From: Leifsonia sp. SCN 70-46
GTDB lineage: Bacteria; Actinomycetota; Actinomycetes; Actinomycetales; Microbacteriaceae
Length of the DNA stretch: 64,000 nucleotides
Reading direction: 5' to 3'
Assembly (NCBI GenBank): GCA_001725325.1
Contig: MEFY01000002.1
Span: 434,001 to 498,000, forward strand
Part shown: positions 54,301 to 63,559 of the stretch, piece by piece
Numbering within the stretch: the stretch's first letter is position 1
Layout: the number at the start of each line of letters is the position of its first letter
Notes under the pieces: generated by a model
Told to the model about the DNA's origin: nothing
Seen by the model: only the letters and a program-made list of their open reading frames with translations
Databases searched by the model: none
Program-made: the position numbers and the translations under genes

Positions 54301-57300
54301 GTCTGGTCGGACGTGCGGATGCGCAGGAACATGTCGGCGTTGTTCGTGTTGGTGAAGGTGCCCGTCACGCGCAGCGTCGGCACTCCGGCAACGTCGACGA
54401 TCTCCGCCTGCGTGGCCGAGACTCCCACGGTCGCCTGCTCGGCCGTCACCTTCAGCGCGCCGGACCATTCGCGGAATCCGTAGATGCGGGCGTTCGCCGC
54501 GGCCGTCTGGCTCATGTTCGCGGTAGCGGACGTCAGGTCGGTGAGGGTGCTGGTGGACGTGATGCCCACGAGCACGTCGTACCAGGTGCTGAGCTGGGTG
54601 AGACCGCGGAGGTCGTACTCGAAGAGGGCCAGACCGTTCACGGTGGCCGTGTTCGGCACGGTGACGGTCTGGGCGCCCGTGCGGATGCGCAGGAAGGCGT
54701 CCGCGTTGCCGGTGCCCGAGATCGTGCCGGTGACCCGCAGGGTCGGCACCCCCGAGACGGTCACGATCTGGGCCTGGGAGGCGGACACAGCCACGGGCGC
54801 GTCGCTGACCCGTACGCGCAGCTTGCCCGACCCGTCCGAGAGCCCGTAGGAGTGACCCGAGTCGCCGACGACCTGCGAAAGGTCCCCGACGGCCGAGTCG
54901 ATCGAGGCGAACCCGCCGGTCGAGGTCTCCCCGACCCGCAGGTCGTAGGCACCGGTCGCGAGGCTTCCCAGCGGGTACTCGAAGACGGCGGAACCGGGCA
55001 CCGTCGAGGAGTTGGCGATGTCATCCGACGTCGAGCCGCCCGAGATGCGCAGGAACACGTCGGCGTCTCCACCGAGCCCCGTGACGGGGCCGCTCACCCG
55101 CAGCGTGGGGATGCCCCCGACGGAGATGATCTCGACCGCGTTCACGTCTACGGCCGACGGCGCAGTCTCGACGTAGACGCGCAACGATCCGCTGCTGTCA
55201 CGGAACGAGTGCAGACGGCCGCCGAGGGAGAGGGTCTGGGTGACGTTGGCCGAGGTCGAGGGGATCGCCTGCAGAGACCCGGTCGAGGTGATGCCGGCGC
55301 TCAGGTCGTAGGGGGTGTCCAGCTCGGTGATGCCCGAGAGGTCGTAGACGAACAACCCCTGACCGGCGGTCGTAGCCGAGTTCGGCACATCGATGGACTG
55401 GGCACCCGTGCTGATCCGCACGAACGCATCGGCGGAGCCGGTTCCGCTGACGGTGCCGGTGACCTTGAGCACGGGGCGTCCGCTCTCGACGGCGAACTGG
55501 GCAGAGTTCACCGTGAGGGCCACGGAGACATCGTCGTAGGACACCTTGAGCATGCCGTTGTAGCCGTGGAAGGCGTAGTGGCGACCGTCGAGGTCGACTG
55601 TCTGCGCAAGGTCGGCGACGCTCTCGCTGATATCGGTGAGCGATCCCGACGGCGTGACGCCCGCAAGCACGTCGTACCACGCACCCGGCTGGGTGAGGTC
55701 GGACAGATCGACCGAGAACTCGGCGATCCCGGCAGTCGTCGACGCGTTCGGGATGGAGAACGACTCACCGCCGCTGCGGATCCTGAGGAAGACGTCCGTG
55801 GTGGCGAGGCCGACGGTCGTGCCCGTGACGCGCAGCACCGCGCCGCCCGAGGCGTCGACGATCTCTGCGCCGTCGATCGTGAAGGCCGTCGCGACGGCGC
55901 TGAAGGTCACCTTCAGGTCGTGGTTGTACTCCCGGAACGCGTAGTCGCGAGCACCGACTTGGATCGTCTGCGACATCGAGGCGACGCTGTCGGTGAGGTC
56001 GACGAGCTGGCCGCTCGAGGTCACGCCGACGAGCAGGTCGTACCAGCTGCCAGCCTGGGTCAGGCCGGAGAGGTCATAGTCGAAGACGGCCTGACCCGCC
56101 GTCGTCGAGGTGTTGACGACATCCACGGTCTGGGCGGACGTCCGAACGCGCAGGAAGACGTCGGTGGAGGTGGTGCCCGAGTAGGACGCGGTGACACGCA
56201 GCGTCGGCACGCCCGAGAGGTCGACGAGTTCTGCGGTGCTCACGCTCACGGTGACGGGGGTGTTGTCGAACGAGACCTTGAGGTTTCCGCCGTACTCGTG
56301 GAAGCCGTAGGTGCGGCCGCCCAGGGCGACGCTCTGGGTCAGAGTCGCCGATGCCTGGTCGAGGTCGGCGAGCACGCCGGTCGAGGTCGTCCCGGTCAGC
56401 AGGTCGTACCAGGTGCCGGCTTGGGTGAGGCCCGAGAGGTCGTACTCGAAGAGTGCGTCGCCAGCCGCTGCCGCGGTGTTGGGCACGGTGATGGTCTGAG
56501 CACCGGAGCGAATGCGGAGGAACACGTCGCTGTTGCTCGTGCCCGTCACCGATCCGGTCACCCTGAGGGTGGGCGTGCCTGAGACATCGACGACCTCGGC
56601 GTGCACGGCGGTGACCCCGGTGCTCACGTCGTCGAAGGACACCTTGAGCTGTCCGTTGAAGGTGTGCAGCCCGTAGGCGTGGCCGTGGAGTGTCAGAGCC
56701 TGCGAGAGGTCGACTCCCGCCGACGGCACGTCGACGAGCGTGTGTGCGGACCGCGATCCTACGAGCACGTCGTACCAGGTGCCCGAGGTCGTGAGTGCGC
56801 TCACCATGACGTCGAACCTCGCCTGGCCGGGCGTGGTGGAGATGTTGGGGAATTCGTAGCTCTCTGCCCCGGTCCTGATCCGGACGAAGGCATCGCTGGC
56901 GGAGAGGCCCGCGAGGGTGCCGTCGAGGCGGAGGATCGGCGCTCCCCCGTCGTCCACGAGGGACACGGTCGTGAAGTTCACCGTGCCGGGGATGACGTCG
57001 TAGGTCACCTTCAACTGGCCGTTGAACTCGCGGAATCCGAAGGATTTCTGGCCGGACACGAGTGTCTGGCTGAGGGTGGCAGCGCTGGCCGGGAAGTCGT
57101 GGACCGTGCCCGTCGTGGCGTCGCGGAAGGCGACGTCGAACCAGCTGCTCGGTCGCGGGATGGAGTTCAGCGGGAAGACGAAGCGGAACTGTCCGCCTAC
57201 CGAGCTCGAGTTGGCGACGCTGGCGATGACCTCATCACCGGTGCGGATGCGAAGCGATGCGCTCGAGTTGCCGATGCCCACGAGCTCGCCTGTCGCGACG

Positions 57301-58796
57301 AGGGAGGGAACTCCGTTGACCGTCGCGAGCTCGACGTGGGAGTTCACGAAGGGCTTCGTGTCGAAGAAGACCTTCAACAGGCCGTCGTACTCGGCGAATG
57401 CGTAGGTGCGGTTGTCGGTGGCGACCCACTGGCGCATGTCGCCCACGGACAGCGTGGAGATCGGCACGGACTTGCCCGTCTTCGGGTCGAGGAACTCGAC
57501 GTCGTACCAGACGGCGGGCTGGTCGAGCTGGGCGAGGTCGATCGAGTAGCTGAAGAGGCGGGGCGACGACGACGCGTCCGAGGCGACGTGCTTCTCACCC
57601 GTGTTGTCCTTCAGGACGAGCTGGTATCCCACGCTGGCGGCCGACTCGATGAACGAGCCCGAGACGCGCAGGTCCGCAGAGTCGCCGTCGGGCACCAGGG
57701 AGACGGCGATCTGGTCGTAGACGAGATCGACGCGGGTGAGCTGGAGCGCCTCCGGGCGGCGGAAGCCGAAGACGCTCTGCCCGGACACGAAGGCACGGGA
57801 GACGTCGGTCTTGGTCGCGTCGAGGGACCACTCGAGTGTCTGGCCGTCCTCGGTGAGGAAGACCACGAGGTCGTTGTATCCCTGCGCCAGCTGCTCGGCG
57901 GGCACCTCGAAGTGGAAGCGACTCGAATCGCCCCCCGTGGCGGTGTTCTGCACGAAGAACGTCGACTTGGGATTGCCGGCGACGAAGTTGCCCACCCGCA
58001 GGGTCATGGTGCGCTCGACGTCGGAACCCTGGCGGGATGCGAGCGAACCGTCGATGACGTACGTCGGCACGCCCTCGACCTCACGGATGTCCACCGTCAG
58101 GTCGCCCTGGGTGGCCTTCGCGAAGAGCGGCGCGGTGACGAAGGTCGCGTCCCCTCCCCTGCCGGAGAGGAGGAGGTAGTAGTAGGGCTGGTTGGGTTTG
58201 GGATGGTCGACCCGGAAGCTCGTCTCGGTGATCGCCAGGTTCTCAGCGATCGGCACGGCGGAGTCGTCGAACGCCGTGCTCGCGCTCTCGTAGACGTTCT
58301 TCCCCTCGGGGTCCACGTAGGAGCTCCACGACGAATCGCCGGACTGGTCGAACTCGATCGTGGGCGTGCGGTTGTCCACCCAGATCCGCGGGGACATGTC
58401 GGGGATCGTGATCGTGGCGGCGATCCGCTCGTCACCGGCGGTCAACCAGAGGAAGTGGTCGCCGGGCGCGAGGTCGGTCGTCGGCAGCTCGATGCGGCCC
58501 GCCTCGACCACATGCGCGATGTCGGTGGCGAGGTCAGCCTGGTAGTCCGGGTTCGGCGTGAACTGCAGCTCGAGCTCGTCGGTCTGGTCGGTGAGGTCCT
58601 CGGGGACGGCGAAGCTGATGTCGTAGCTCGACGCGCCTTCCTGCACCACCCACAGGTCGTGGATGTTCGATGCCTGGTACAGGTTCTCGCTCGAGGTCGA
58701 GGCGGAGATGGCGGTCGTCACGACGACGATCGTGCCGGCGACGAGTGCGGCTCCGCCCGCGGCGGCGGCGCCGATGGCGAGGATCTTCCGGTTCAA
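51318..58796 (-). CDS. 2,492-residue secreted multi-module protein with SGNH/GDSL esterase domain
   Basis: The TTG at 58796 is fixed by AGGAG six bases upstream. An N-terminal hydrophobic segment (about 5-32) is a signal peptide or anchor. About 370-1,700 is ten or eleven tandem modules of roughly 110-120 residues, each with a LRVTG-type strand, FLRIRTGAQ-type strand, YDLSGLTQ-x-TWYDLLVG and a G-x-LKV strand. Malectin-like segments start near 1,712 (DFGPNDTTNGN) and 2,135 (DFGPSNSLDGD). Between them is an SGNH hydrolase: FVGSSSVRRW (about 1,940), WAGTNDIRAG (about 1,994), DDLHLSRDG (about 2,092). The C-terminus repeats EQSDAEQT-like units, then becomes Pro/Thr-rich. There is no LPXTG. It probably deacylates a polysaccharide at the cell surface. 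Confidence 0.85.
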   Translation of the reverse strand: MNRKILAIGAAAAGGAALVAGTIVVVTTAISASTSSENLYQASNIHDLWVVQEGASSYDISFAVPEDLTDQTDELELQFTPNPDYQADLATDIAHVVEAGRIELPTTDLAPGDHFLWLTAGDERIAATITIPDMSPRIWVDNRTPTIEFDQSGDSSWSSYVDPEGKNVYESASTAFDDSAVPIAENLAITETSFRVDHPKPNQPYYYLLLSGRGGDATFVTAPLFAKATQGDLTVDIREVEGVPTYVIDGSLASRQGSDVERTMTLRVGNFVAGNPKSTFFVQNTATGGDSSRFHFEVPAEQLAQGYNDLVVFLTEDGQTLEWSLDATKTDVSRAFVSGQSVFGFRRPEALQLTRVDLVYDQIAVSLVPDGDSADLRVSGSFIESAASVGYQLVLKDNTGEKHVASDASSSPRLFSYSIDLAQLDQPAVWYDVEFLDPKTGKSVPISTLSVGDMRQWVATDNRTYAFAEYDGLLKVFFDTKPFVNSHVELATVNGVPSLVATGELVGIGNSSASLRIRTGDEVIASVANSSSVGGQFRFVFPLNSIPRPSSWFDVAFRDATTGTVHDFPASAATLSQTLVSGQKSFGFREFNGQLKVTYDVIPGTVNFTTVSLVDDGGAPILRLDGTLAGLSASDAFVRIRTGAESYEFPNISTTPGQARFDVMVSALTTSGTWYDVLVGSRSAHTLVDVPSAGVDLSQALTLHGHAYGLHTFNGQLKVSFDDVSTGVTAVHAEVVDVSGTPTLRVTGSVTGTSNSDVFLRIRSGAQTITVPNTAAAAGDALFEYDLSGLTQAGTWYDLLTGTTSTGVLADLDQASATLTQSVALGGRTYGFHEYGGNLKVSFDNTPVTVSVSTAELVDLSGVPTLRVTASYSGTTSTDVFLRVRTSAQTVDVVNTSTTAGQAVFDYDLSGLTQAGSWYDLLVGVTSSGQLVDLTDSVASMSQTIQVGARDYAFREYNHDLKVTFSAVATAFTIDGAEIVDASGGAVLRVTGTTVGLATTDVFLRIRSGGESFSIPNASTTAGIAEFSVDLSDLTQPGAWYDVLAGVTPSGSLTDISESVADLAQTVDLDGRHYAFHGYNGMLKVSYDDVSVALTVNSAQFAVESGRPVLKVTGTVSGTGSADAFVRISTGAQSIDVPNSATTAGQGLFVYDLSGITELDTPYDLSAGITSTGSLQAIPSTSANVTQTLSLGGRLHSFRDSSGSLRVYVETAPSAVDVNAVEIISVGGIPTLRVSGPVTGLGGDADVFLRISGGSTSDDIANSSTVPGSAVFEYPLGSLATGAYDLRVGETSTGGFASIDSAVGDLSQVVGDSGHSYGLSDGSGKLRVRVSDAPVAVSASQAQIVTVSGVPTLRVTGTISGTGNADAFLRIRTGAQTVTVPNTATVNGLALFEYDLRGLTQLSTWYDVLVGITSTSTLTDLTSATANMSQTAAANARIYGFREWSGALKVTAEQATVGVSATQAEIVDVAGVPTLRVTGTFTNTNNADMFLRIRTSDQTVDVPNTATTAGQFRFAYDLAGLTKPGTWYDLLVGATSTGALTNLTPAIANMSQTITISDRAYSFKQYNSQLKVNYDDVSVAVAVSSAQLIDVSGTPTLRVTGSITNTANSDVYLRIRTGSTVVDVSNSSSTPGQFSADYAVAGLNQPGVWYDVLIGILSRSSLTDVPSSSATLSQTLAKDGRTYGFQQFNGDLKATYSETRLGSGQSVRIDFGPNDTTNGNATVSPDANGKYWNNVSSPNVVTQNLSVSGLRTTTNVVTTTKVTMTGTNWLTNGIATGGLLAPSSANLGDFAVATATQDYFFVQSSGTASMTLSGLNPYQQYDLRFFGTRQATDARNTTYSALGVNGTKSVVLQTTGTGIGAGGYNGNNNKIVDLQDVQPQADGTLVIQVKATAPGTFGYLGILEITGDQALTPPVQTPAEVSRWVAQDAADALPGNSVLFVGSSSVRRWESLTRDFSDYNIIQRGWGGAHLSGVNDYAPWVVQPYHPSAIVMWAGTNDIRAGKTPQTVLADFRTFVANVKSSSPATEIFWISITPTPGTASWDSIRQQTNALIQAETMTDPKLHYIDIATTFEGIRANDPTLFHDLYVDDLHLSRDGYARWLQIVRPALEAVVPPNKSADTSNGLQVGEKLLFDFGPSNSLDGDVSGTDAAGNRWNNWYPTTGGGLVNVGEHVGGLVTTTGRSTHIGMTITGGFLTNGKRHGGLLAPSTTLLGDLGAATATEDYFFSSADNKWGGGDDDVPGGFMLTGLDPSLEYEFRFFGSRESSETRITEYAVYGTDRRAVNLQTSGAGIGSNGTYNGNDDEVAAVTGVHPDAYGQVWIDVTLVQGSYAHLNAMEVIATPPVAAAMRTMTLCSPADEMVADPGDAIAGDTAAAPTDTEQTDAEQSDAEQTGAEQSDAEQPAAGDGSSPSDSEAVAEPCSPEAGGEPAAAESSDGAVADAATEPSASPEPTPSPEPTHAPDPEPAPTPTEPAVVPSPQSTAPAGRRRPSTA

Positions 58797-58805
58797 CTCG
58801 GGCTC

Positions 58806-60281
58806 CTAGTAGATGAAGGTCGAGACGCTCTGCGCGGCGATCTCTGCTGTGAAGGAGGATCCGCCGACAACGACGTTGACGGTCTCGGGGAAGGACGTGC
58901 CGGTGTTGAGGACGACGACGGCGAGACGTCCGTCCGGGCGCTGGATGGCGACGGCGAGGATCTCGGGCGACGAGGACTCGCTTGCGACGACCTTCGCCTG
59001 CCCGCCGTTCTCGGTGCCGAGGAACCGCGAGATCTGCGCCATCGCGTAGTAGGCGGAGCTCTTCGTGTAGGTGCCGTCGTGGGAGACGGAGATGACACCG
59101 AGGCTCGTGCCCGCACCGCCCTTGTTCGGGGTGCCGTCGTCGTAGAGCACGGAGTTCCAGTAGAGGGCGCCGGCAGACGAGTAGTTGAGCGGCCCGAGGA
59201 CGATGTTGGTCAGCGCGTAGCTGAGGTTCGAGGCGAAGTCGCGACTCCAGGTGCCCTCGGTGATCTCCGTGACCATGGACATCTTTCCCGGGTAGGTGTC
59301 CTTCACGTACTGGAAGCCCTGCCCGAAGACGTCGATGCCTTCGGTCTCATAGCCGTGGAACGCGACGCCTGCCGTGTACTTGGCCGCCTCGGGGTCCCCC
59401 AGCACCGTGTCGATGTAGCTCGTGGCGATGCTGGAGCTCGACTCCCCGAAGTTGAGGTCCCAGGCAAGCACCTTGACGTCGGGGAACCCGGCCGACGCGA
59501 GCTTCGGGCCGAGCTTCTGGATGATCGAGAGCTCCTGGTACTCGCCCATCTCCATCACCGGATACGTGCGGGCGCCGACGAGCGGCTCGTTCTGGATCGT
59601 GAGGTACGAGATCTCGATGCCGTGGTCGTGGTAGGCCTCGACGTACTTCACGAGGTAGTCGGCGTAGACATCCTCGTAGCCCTCGATGAGGCTTCCCGAG
59701 TAGAGGCTCTGGGTCGTCTTCATCCACGCCGGTGCGCTCCAGGGGCTGCCGATGATGGTGAGATTCGGGTTGACGGCGAGCGCCTCCTGCATGATGGGGA
59801 TGACCGTCTTCTCGTCCAGCGCGACGCTGAAGTGCTCGAGACCCTCGTCGGTCTGCCCCTCGGGCATGTCGTCGTAGGTGTAGTGCACGGGCTCGCCGTC
59901 GACAAGGCCCGCATAGTCGGACGTGCCGATCGGAAGGCGCACCATCGAGAATCCGGCGCCGTCGGTCGGCGAGAACAGCTGGTCGAGGATCGCGGCACGG
60001 ATCTCGTCGGTCTGCTCGAGGAGGACCGTCGCGGACGAGTGGGTCATAGCCGCGCCGAAGCCGTCGACGCTCTGCAGCTGCGTACCGCGATCGACCACGA
60101 TGTCGACGTTGCCCGAGCCCGAGCCGGACACCACGGGGAGGTCGCTCCCGCGAGCGAGCAGCGATGACTTCGACCCGGTGGTCGAGTACACCTCGACGGA
60201 GGTCGGAGCGGGTGCGCACGCGCTCAGGGTGAGCACCATCGCGACGCCGAGAGCGGCGATGGCGGGCCTTGCTGTTCTCAT
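58806..60281 (-). CDS. GH30 glycoside hydrolase lipoprotein
   Basis: 491 residues. The lipoprotein signal ends TLSAC (Cys22). The GH30 clan-A barrel has VDGFGAAMTHSSA, SPWSAPAWMKTT, acid/base Glu232 in TIQNEPL and nucleophile Glu339 in VTEITEG. A C-terminal beta-sandwich follows. GH30 acts on glucosylceramide, beta-1,6-glucan or xylan, depending on subfamily; this one cannot be assigned by eye. It works outside the membrane. It lies 9 bp upstream of the giant SGNH gene. Confidence 0.9.
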   Translation of the reverse strand: MRTARPAIAALGVAMVLTLSACAPAPTSVEVYSTTGSKSSLLARGSDLPVVSGSGSGNVDIVVDRGTQLQSVDGFGAAMTHSSATVLLEQTDEIRAAILDQLFSPTDGAGFSMVRLPIGTSDYAGLVDGEPVHYTYDDMPEGQTDEGLEHFSVALDEKTVIPIMQEALAVNPNLTIIGSPWSAPAWMKTTQSLYSGSLIEGYEDVYADYLVKYVEAYHDHGIEISYLTIQNEPLVGARTYPVMEMGEYQELSIIQKLGPKLASAGFPDVKVLAWDLNFGESSSSIATSYIDTVLGDPEAAKYTAGVAFHGYETEGIDVFGQGFQYVKDTYPGKMSMVTEITEGTWSRDFASNLSYALTNIVLGPLNYSSAGALYWNSVLYDDGTPNKGGAGTSLGVISVSHDGTYTKSSAYYAMAQISRFLGTENGGQAKVVASESSSPEILAVAIQRPDGRLAVVVLNTGTSFPETVNVVVGGSSFTAEIAAQSVSTFIY

Positions 60282-60370
60282 GAGACTGTTCGATCTCCGT
60301 TGATCTGATTTGTCCAAAGTTTTAACGAACCCTGAGGGGGACGTTATCACGTGTCGGAAGGGGGAGGATA
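60282..60370 (-). promoter_or_regulatory. 89-bp gap between the two GH30 genes, possible internal promoter
   Basis: Unlike its neighbours this gap contains an AT-rich stretch (about 60310-60330, CGTTAAAACTTTGGAC on the minus strand) that could be an internal promoter or operator for the lipoprotein GH30 and SGNH genes. No clear palindrome or terminator is seen. Confidence 0.3.
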
Positions 60371-61750
60371 TTACGGAGTGGTAACGACCGCTGTCGTGAT
60401 GGATCCCGCCGGCAGCGCGAGGGGGGCAACGGTCCCCGCCACGCGCACGTGGGCTTCGATATCCGCACCGGTCGGGTTCATGGCGACGACGACGATCGAG
60501 GCGTCGGGGTTCTGCACGGCGACGAGCTCGATCTTCGATGTGAACGTGGAGCTCGCGATCCTCCGCGCGCCAGGCGCGATGAACCGGCTGAAGTGGCCGA
60601 TGTAGCTGTGGGACAGCTTGACGTCGAGGCTGTCGTCTTCGGGGTTGCACATGATCGGTGCGTCGCAGAAGTTGCTGACGTGGTTCGGGCCGCCCTGGGC
60701 GTCGAGCAGGATGTTCCAGTCGAGGAACAGGTTCATGCCCGCTCGAAGGTTGCCGATGATGTCGTGCGCGTACATCTGGGCGTTGGTCAGCTGATCGGCG
60801 CCGAGCTTGCTGTACTCGACGCATCCCTCGGTGAAGACGAGGTCGAGCTGGGGATGCTGCTCGCGCACTAGCCGGAGGGCGTCAAAGTGATCGCCCGTGT
60901 ACCAGTGGAACGCCACGCCTGCCACCAGCGGTTCGGTCTCCGCGTCGATGACGCCCGAGACGCGCTCGTACATCCGCTCCTTGTTGTGGTCCCAGATGTG
61001 GATGCCCACGTCGTGAAGCCCGGCGTCGACCAGCGCGGGGTGCAGGAAGTCACGCAGGAACACCTTCTCCTCTTCTGCGGTGAAGAGGCAGCTGTCCCAC
61101 GTCTGCGTGGCTTCGGGCTCGTTCTGGATGGTGATGCGGTTGACCGCGATCCCGAGCGCCCGGTACTCGGCGACATACCGGGCGATGTAGCGCGCCCAGG
61201 TGGCCCGGTACTCAGGCTTGAGCGAGCCGCCGACGACCCTCGAACCGTTGGTCTTCATGTAGGCCGGCGGCGACCACGGCGACAGCAAGACCTCGAGCGG
61301 AGCACTGCTGCGGGCCTGCGCGCGCCGCAGCAACGGCAGCACGTACTGCTCGTCACGGGCGAGCGAGAACGACTCGAGCGTCGGGTCGTCTTCGGGCACG
61401 GCCTCATAGGTGCCCAGCGAGAAGTCGGAGCTGTCGAGGTGCATCCTGACGACCGAGTAGTTGTTGCCCGTCGGCCCGAAGTAGGCATCGAGGATCTGCT
61501 CCTGGCGTTCGGGGCTCATCTGCGAGAACGCGTAGCCCGCCGCCTCGGTGATCGCGCCGCCCCACCCCCTGATCTCCTGGTACTTCAGCTCGGGGTGCAG
61601 GTTGATCGCCGCGAACTCGACGCCCTGGTCGGGCGTGAAGGTGGTGGCGTGCTCCTCCATGGAACGCACCCCTCCTGGGAAGGTGGTGGTCACGGCGTCG
61701 AGGCGCCCCAGCCCGGTCTGCAGCGGTGCGGTCGTCGTGGAGAGGGTCAT
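60371..61750 (-). CDS. cytoplasmic GH30 glycoside hydrolase
   Basis: 459 residues without a signal peptide. GH30 motifs: EIRGWGGAITEAAGY, LLSPWSPPAYMKTN, acid/base Glu211 in TIQNEPE, and nucleophile Glu308 in LVFTEGC. A C-terminal beta-domain follows. It most resembles the glucosylceramidase/beta-1,6-glucanase group of GH30. AAGGA precedes the ATG. It lies 31 bp after the ABC permease gene and probably hydrolyses imported oligosaccharides. Confidence 0.9.
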   Translation of the reverse strand: MTLSTTTAPLQTGLGRLDAVTTTFPGGVRSMEEHATTFTPDQGVEFAAINLHPELKYQEIRGWGGAITEAAGYAFSQMSPERQEQILDAYFGPTGNNYSVVRMHLDSSDFSLGTYEAVPEDDPTLESFSLARDEQYVLPLLRRAQARSSAPLEVLLSPWSPPAYMKTNGSRVVGGSLKPEYRATWARYIARYVAEYRALGIAVNRITIQNEPEATQTWDSCLFTAEEEKVFLRDFLHPALVDAGLHDVGIHIWDHNKERMYERVSGVIDAETEPLVAGVAFHWYTGDHFDALRLVREQHPQLDLVFTEGCVEYSKLGADQLTNAQMYAHDIIGNLRAGMNLFLDWNILLDAQGGPNHVSNFCDAPIMCNPEDDSLDVKLSHSYIGHFSRFIAPGARRIASSTFTSKIELVAVQNPDASIVVVAMNPTGADIEAHVRVAGTVAPLALPAGSITTAVVTTP

Positions 61751-61781
61751 TGTGTTCCTTCGGTGTTCGGGAGGGATCCGG

Positions 61782-62645
61782 TCAGCCCTTGACAGCGCCA
61801 GCGGCGATGCCCTTGACGATGAAGCGCTGGAAGACCAGGAAGATGAGGATGAGGGGCACCGCGACGATCACGGCTCCCGCGAGCATCACGGGGTAGAGCT
61901 CGGCGTTCGTCGCACTGGCCGAGACGAGCGAGCCGAGCCCCTTGGCGAGTGTGTCGTTCTCGGGGGATTGGATGACCACGAGCGGCCACAGGAAGCTGTT
62001 GTAGTTCCACATGAACGTGAGGATCCCCAGCACGACGAGCATGGGCCGCGCCAGCGGCAGCGCGATCGTCCAGTAGATCCGGAACGCGCTCGCGCCGTCG
62101 ATGGCGGCCGCCTCCTCCAACTCGCGGGGGAAGCCGAGGAAGGTCTGGCGCATGAGGAAGATGTTGTAGACGCTCATCGCGAACGGGATCACCAGAGCCG
62201 CGAGGCTGTCGTACAGCCCGAGCCTCGTGATGATGATCATGTTCGGCACGAGCATCACGGTGCCCGGGACCATGAGCGAGGTGAGCGTGGCCCGGAACAG
62301 CACCTCGCGGCCCTTGAAACGGATGCGCGCGAAGGCGTAACCGGCAAGGCTGTTGAAGAACAGGTTGATCACGGTCGCGATCGACGACACCAGAAGCGTG
62401 TTGGTGAACAGCACTCCCACCTGCAGGTAGTCGAAGGCGTAGGTGTAGTTGTCGATGTGGAACTCGATGCCGCCGTCGGCGTTGAGGGGCAGCAGAGTGA
62501 GGTTCGGCGAGAAGATCTGGCTGCCCGTCTTGAAGGACGAGAGGGCGAGCCAGACGAACGGGCCGACGAGCAGCACGACGAGGATGCCGAGGATGACGTA
62601 GATGACCGCGCGCTCGGGGCGGACGGGACGTCGTCGATGAGCCAT
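61782..62645 (-). CDS. carbohydrate ABC transporter permease (MalG-like)
   Basis: 287 residues with six transmembrane helices. The EAA loop is ELEEAAAIDGASAFRIYWTIALP and the C-terminus is IVKGIAAGAVKG, the CUT1 MalG form. It pairs with the 62654-63559 permease 8 bp upstream. No ATPase gene is present; CUT1 importers often share a genome-wide MsmK/MalK-type ATPase. Confidence 0.93.
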   Translation of the reverse strand: MAHRRRPVRPERAVIYVILGILVVLLVGPFVWLALSSFKTGSQIFSPNLTLLPLNADGGIEFHIDNYTYAFDYLQVGVLFTNTLLVSSIATVINLFFNSLAGYAFARIRFKGREVLFRATLTSLMVPGTVMLVPNMIIITRLGLYDSLAALVIPFAMSVYNIFLMRQTFLGFPRELEEAAAIDGASAFRIYWTIALPLARPMLVVLGILTFMWNYNSFLWPLVVIQSPENDTLAKGLGSLVSASATNAELYPVMLAGAVIVAVPLILIFLVFQRFIVKGIAAGAVKG

Positions 62646-62653
62646 GACCGCCC

Positions 62654-63559
62654 CTACTCGAACTGCTGGGGGACGAGCTTGAAGCCGATCCACGTCACGA
62701 CGAGGATGATGGCCAGCAGGATGTAGGACATGGCGGATGCCGTGCCCATCTCGAAGTACCGGAAGGCGTGGTTGTAGAGGCTCAGCAGGTAGGTCATGGT
62801 CGTGCCGTCCGGTCCGCCGCCGGTCATGAGGTACATCTGGTCGAATGCCTGGAAGCCGCCGATGACCGCGGTGATGAGCAGGAAGAACAGCACCGGCTGG
62901 ATCGCCGGCAGCGTCACCACCCGGAACCGCTGGAACGCGTTGGCTCCGTCGAGGGTGGCGGCTTCGTAGAGCGCCTCGTCGATCGACTTCATCGCCGACA
63001 CGAGGATGAGCACGTTGTACCCGAGACCACCCCAGATCGCCATGACGGCCAGGGATCCGAGCGCGGTGCTGGGGTCTCCGAGGAAGCTGACGTTGGTGCC
63101 GAGCAGTTTGTTGATGACGCCGAACTGCGGGTCGAGCATGAAGATCCACATCGCCGCGACGGCGACGATCGCTGTCACATTCGGGATGTAGTAGGCGGTC
63201 TTGAAGAACCCCTCGCCCTTCACATTCGCATTCAGGAGCGACGCGACGAGCAGCGCGATCACGAGCCCGAACGGGACACTCATGACGACGTACTTGAGCG
63301 TCACCCCGAGCGACGGCCAGAAGTCGGGATAGCGCGTGCCGTCGGTGAGCAGGTTGACGTAGTTGTCCAACCCCACGAACTCCGGAGCCGACCGCAGGTT
63401 CCAGTCGGTGAAGCTGATGACGAACGACATCAGCATCGGGAGCAGGAGGAAGACCAGGAAGTAGACGAGGAACGGCGAGATGAAGGCGTAGCCCGTGATG
63501 TTGTCCCTGATCCGGTACGACCGCCGGATGGCGGCCGTACCGGTCGTGCTCGTGCTCAT
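62654..63559 (-). CDS. carbohydrate ABC transporter permease (MalF-like)
   Basis: 301 residues, six helices. The EAA motif is EALYEAATLDGANAFQRFRVVTLP, and MTGGGPDGTTMTYLLSLYNHAF is the typical CUT1 MalF C-terminal loop. Its start overlaps the stop of the substrate-binding protein gene by 4 bp (ATGA). Confidence 0.93.
   Translation of the reverse strand: MSTSTTGTAAIRRSYRIRDNITGYAFISPFLVYFLVFLLLPMLMSFVISFTDWNLRSAPEFVGLDNYVNLLTDGTRYPDFWPSLGVTLKYVVMSVPFGLVIALLVASLLNANVKGEGFFKTAYYIPNVTAIVAVAAMWIFMLDPQFGVINKLLGTNVSFLGDPSTALGSLAVMAIWGGLGYNVLILVSAMKSIDEALYEAATLDGANAFQRFRVVTLPAIQPVLFFLLITAVIGGFQAFDQMYLMTGGGPDGTTMTYLLSLYNHAFRYFEMGTASAMSYILLAIILVVTWIGFKLVPQQFE

Noticed and set aside
53700-57700. Repeated DNA that could look like a CRISPR or satellite array
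   Set aside because: The repeats are about 330-360 bp, diverged and in frame; they encode protein modules of the giant secreted protein.
54852-60167. Very long plus-strand open frames opposite the giant SGNH and GH30 genes
   Set aside because: They are antisense mirrors of strongly coding, motif-bearing minus-strand genes and arise from GC bias; no motifs or ribosome-binding sites.
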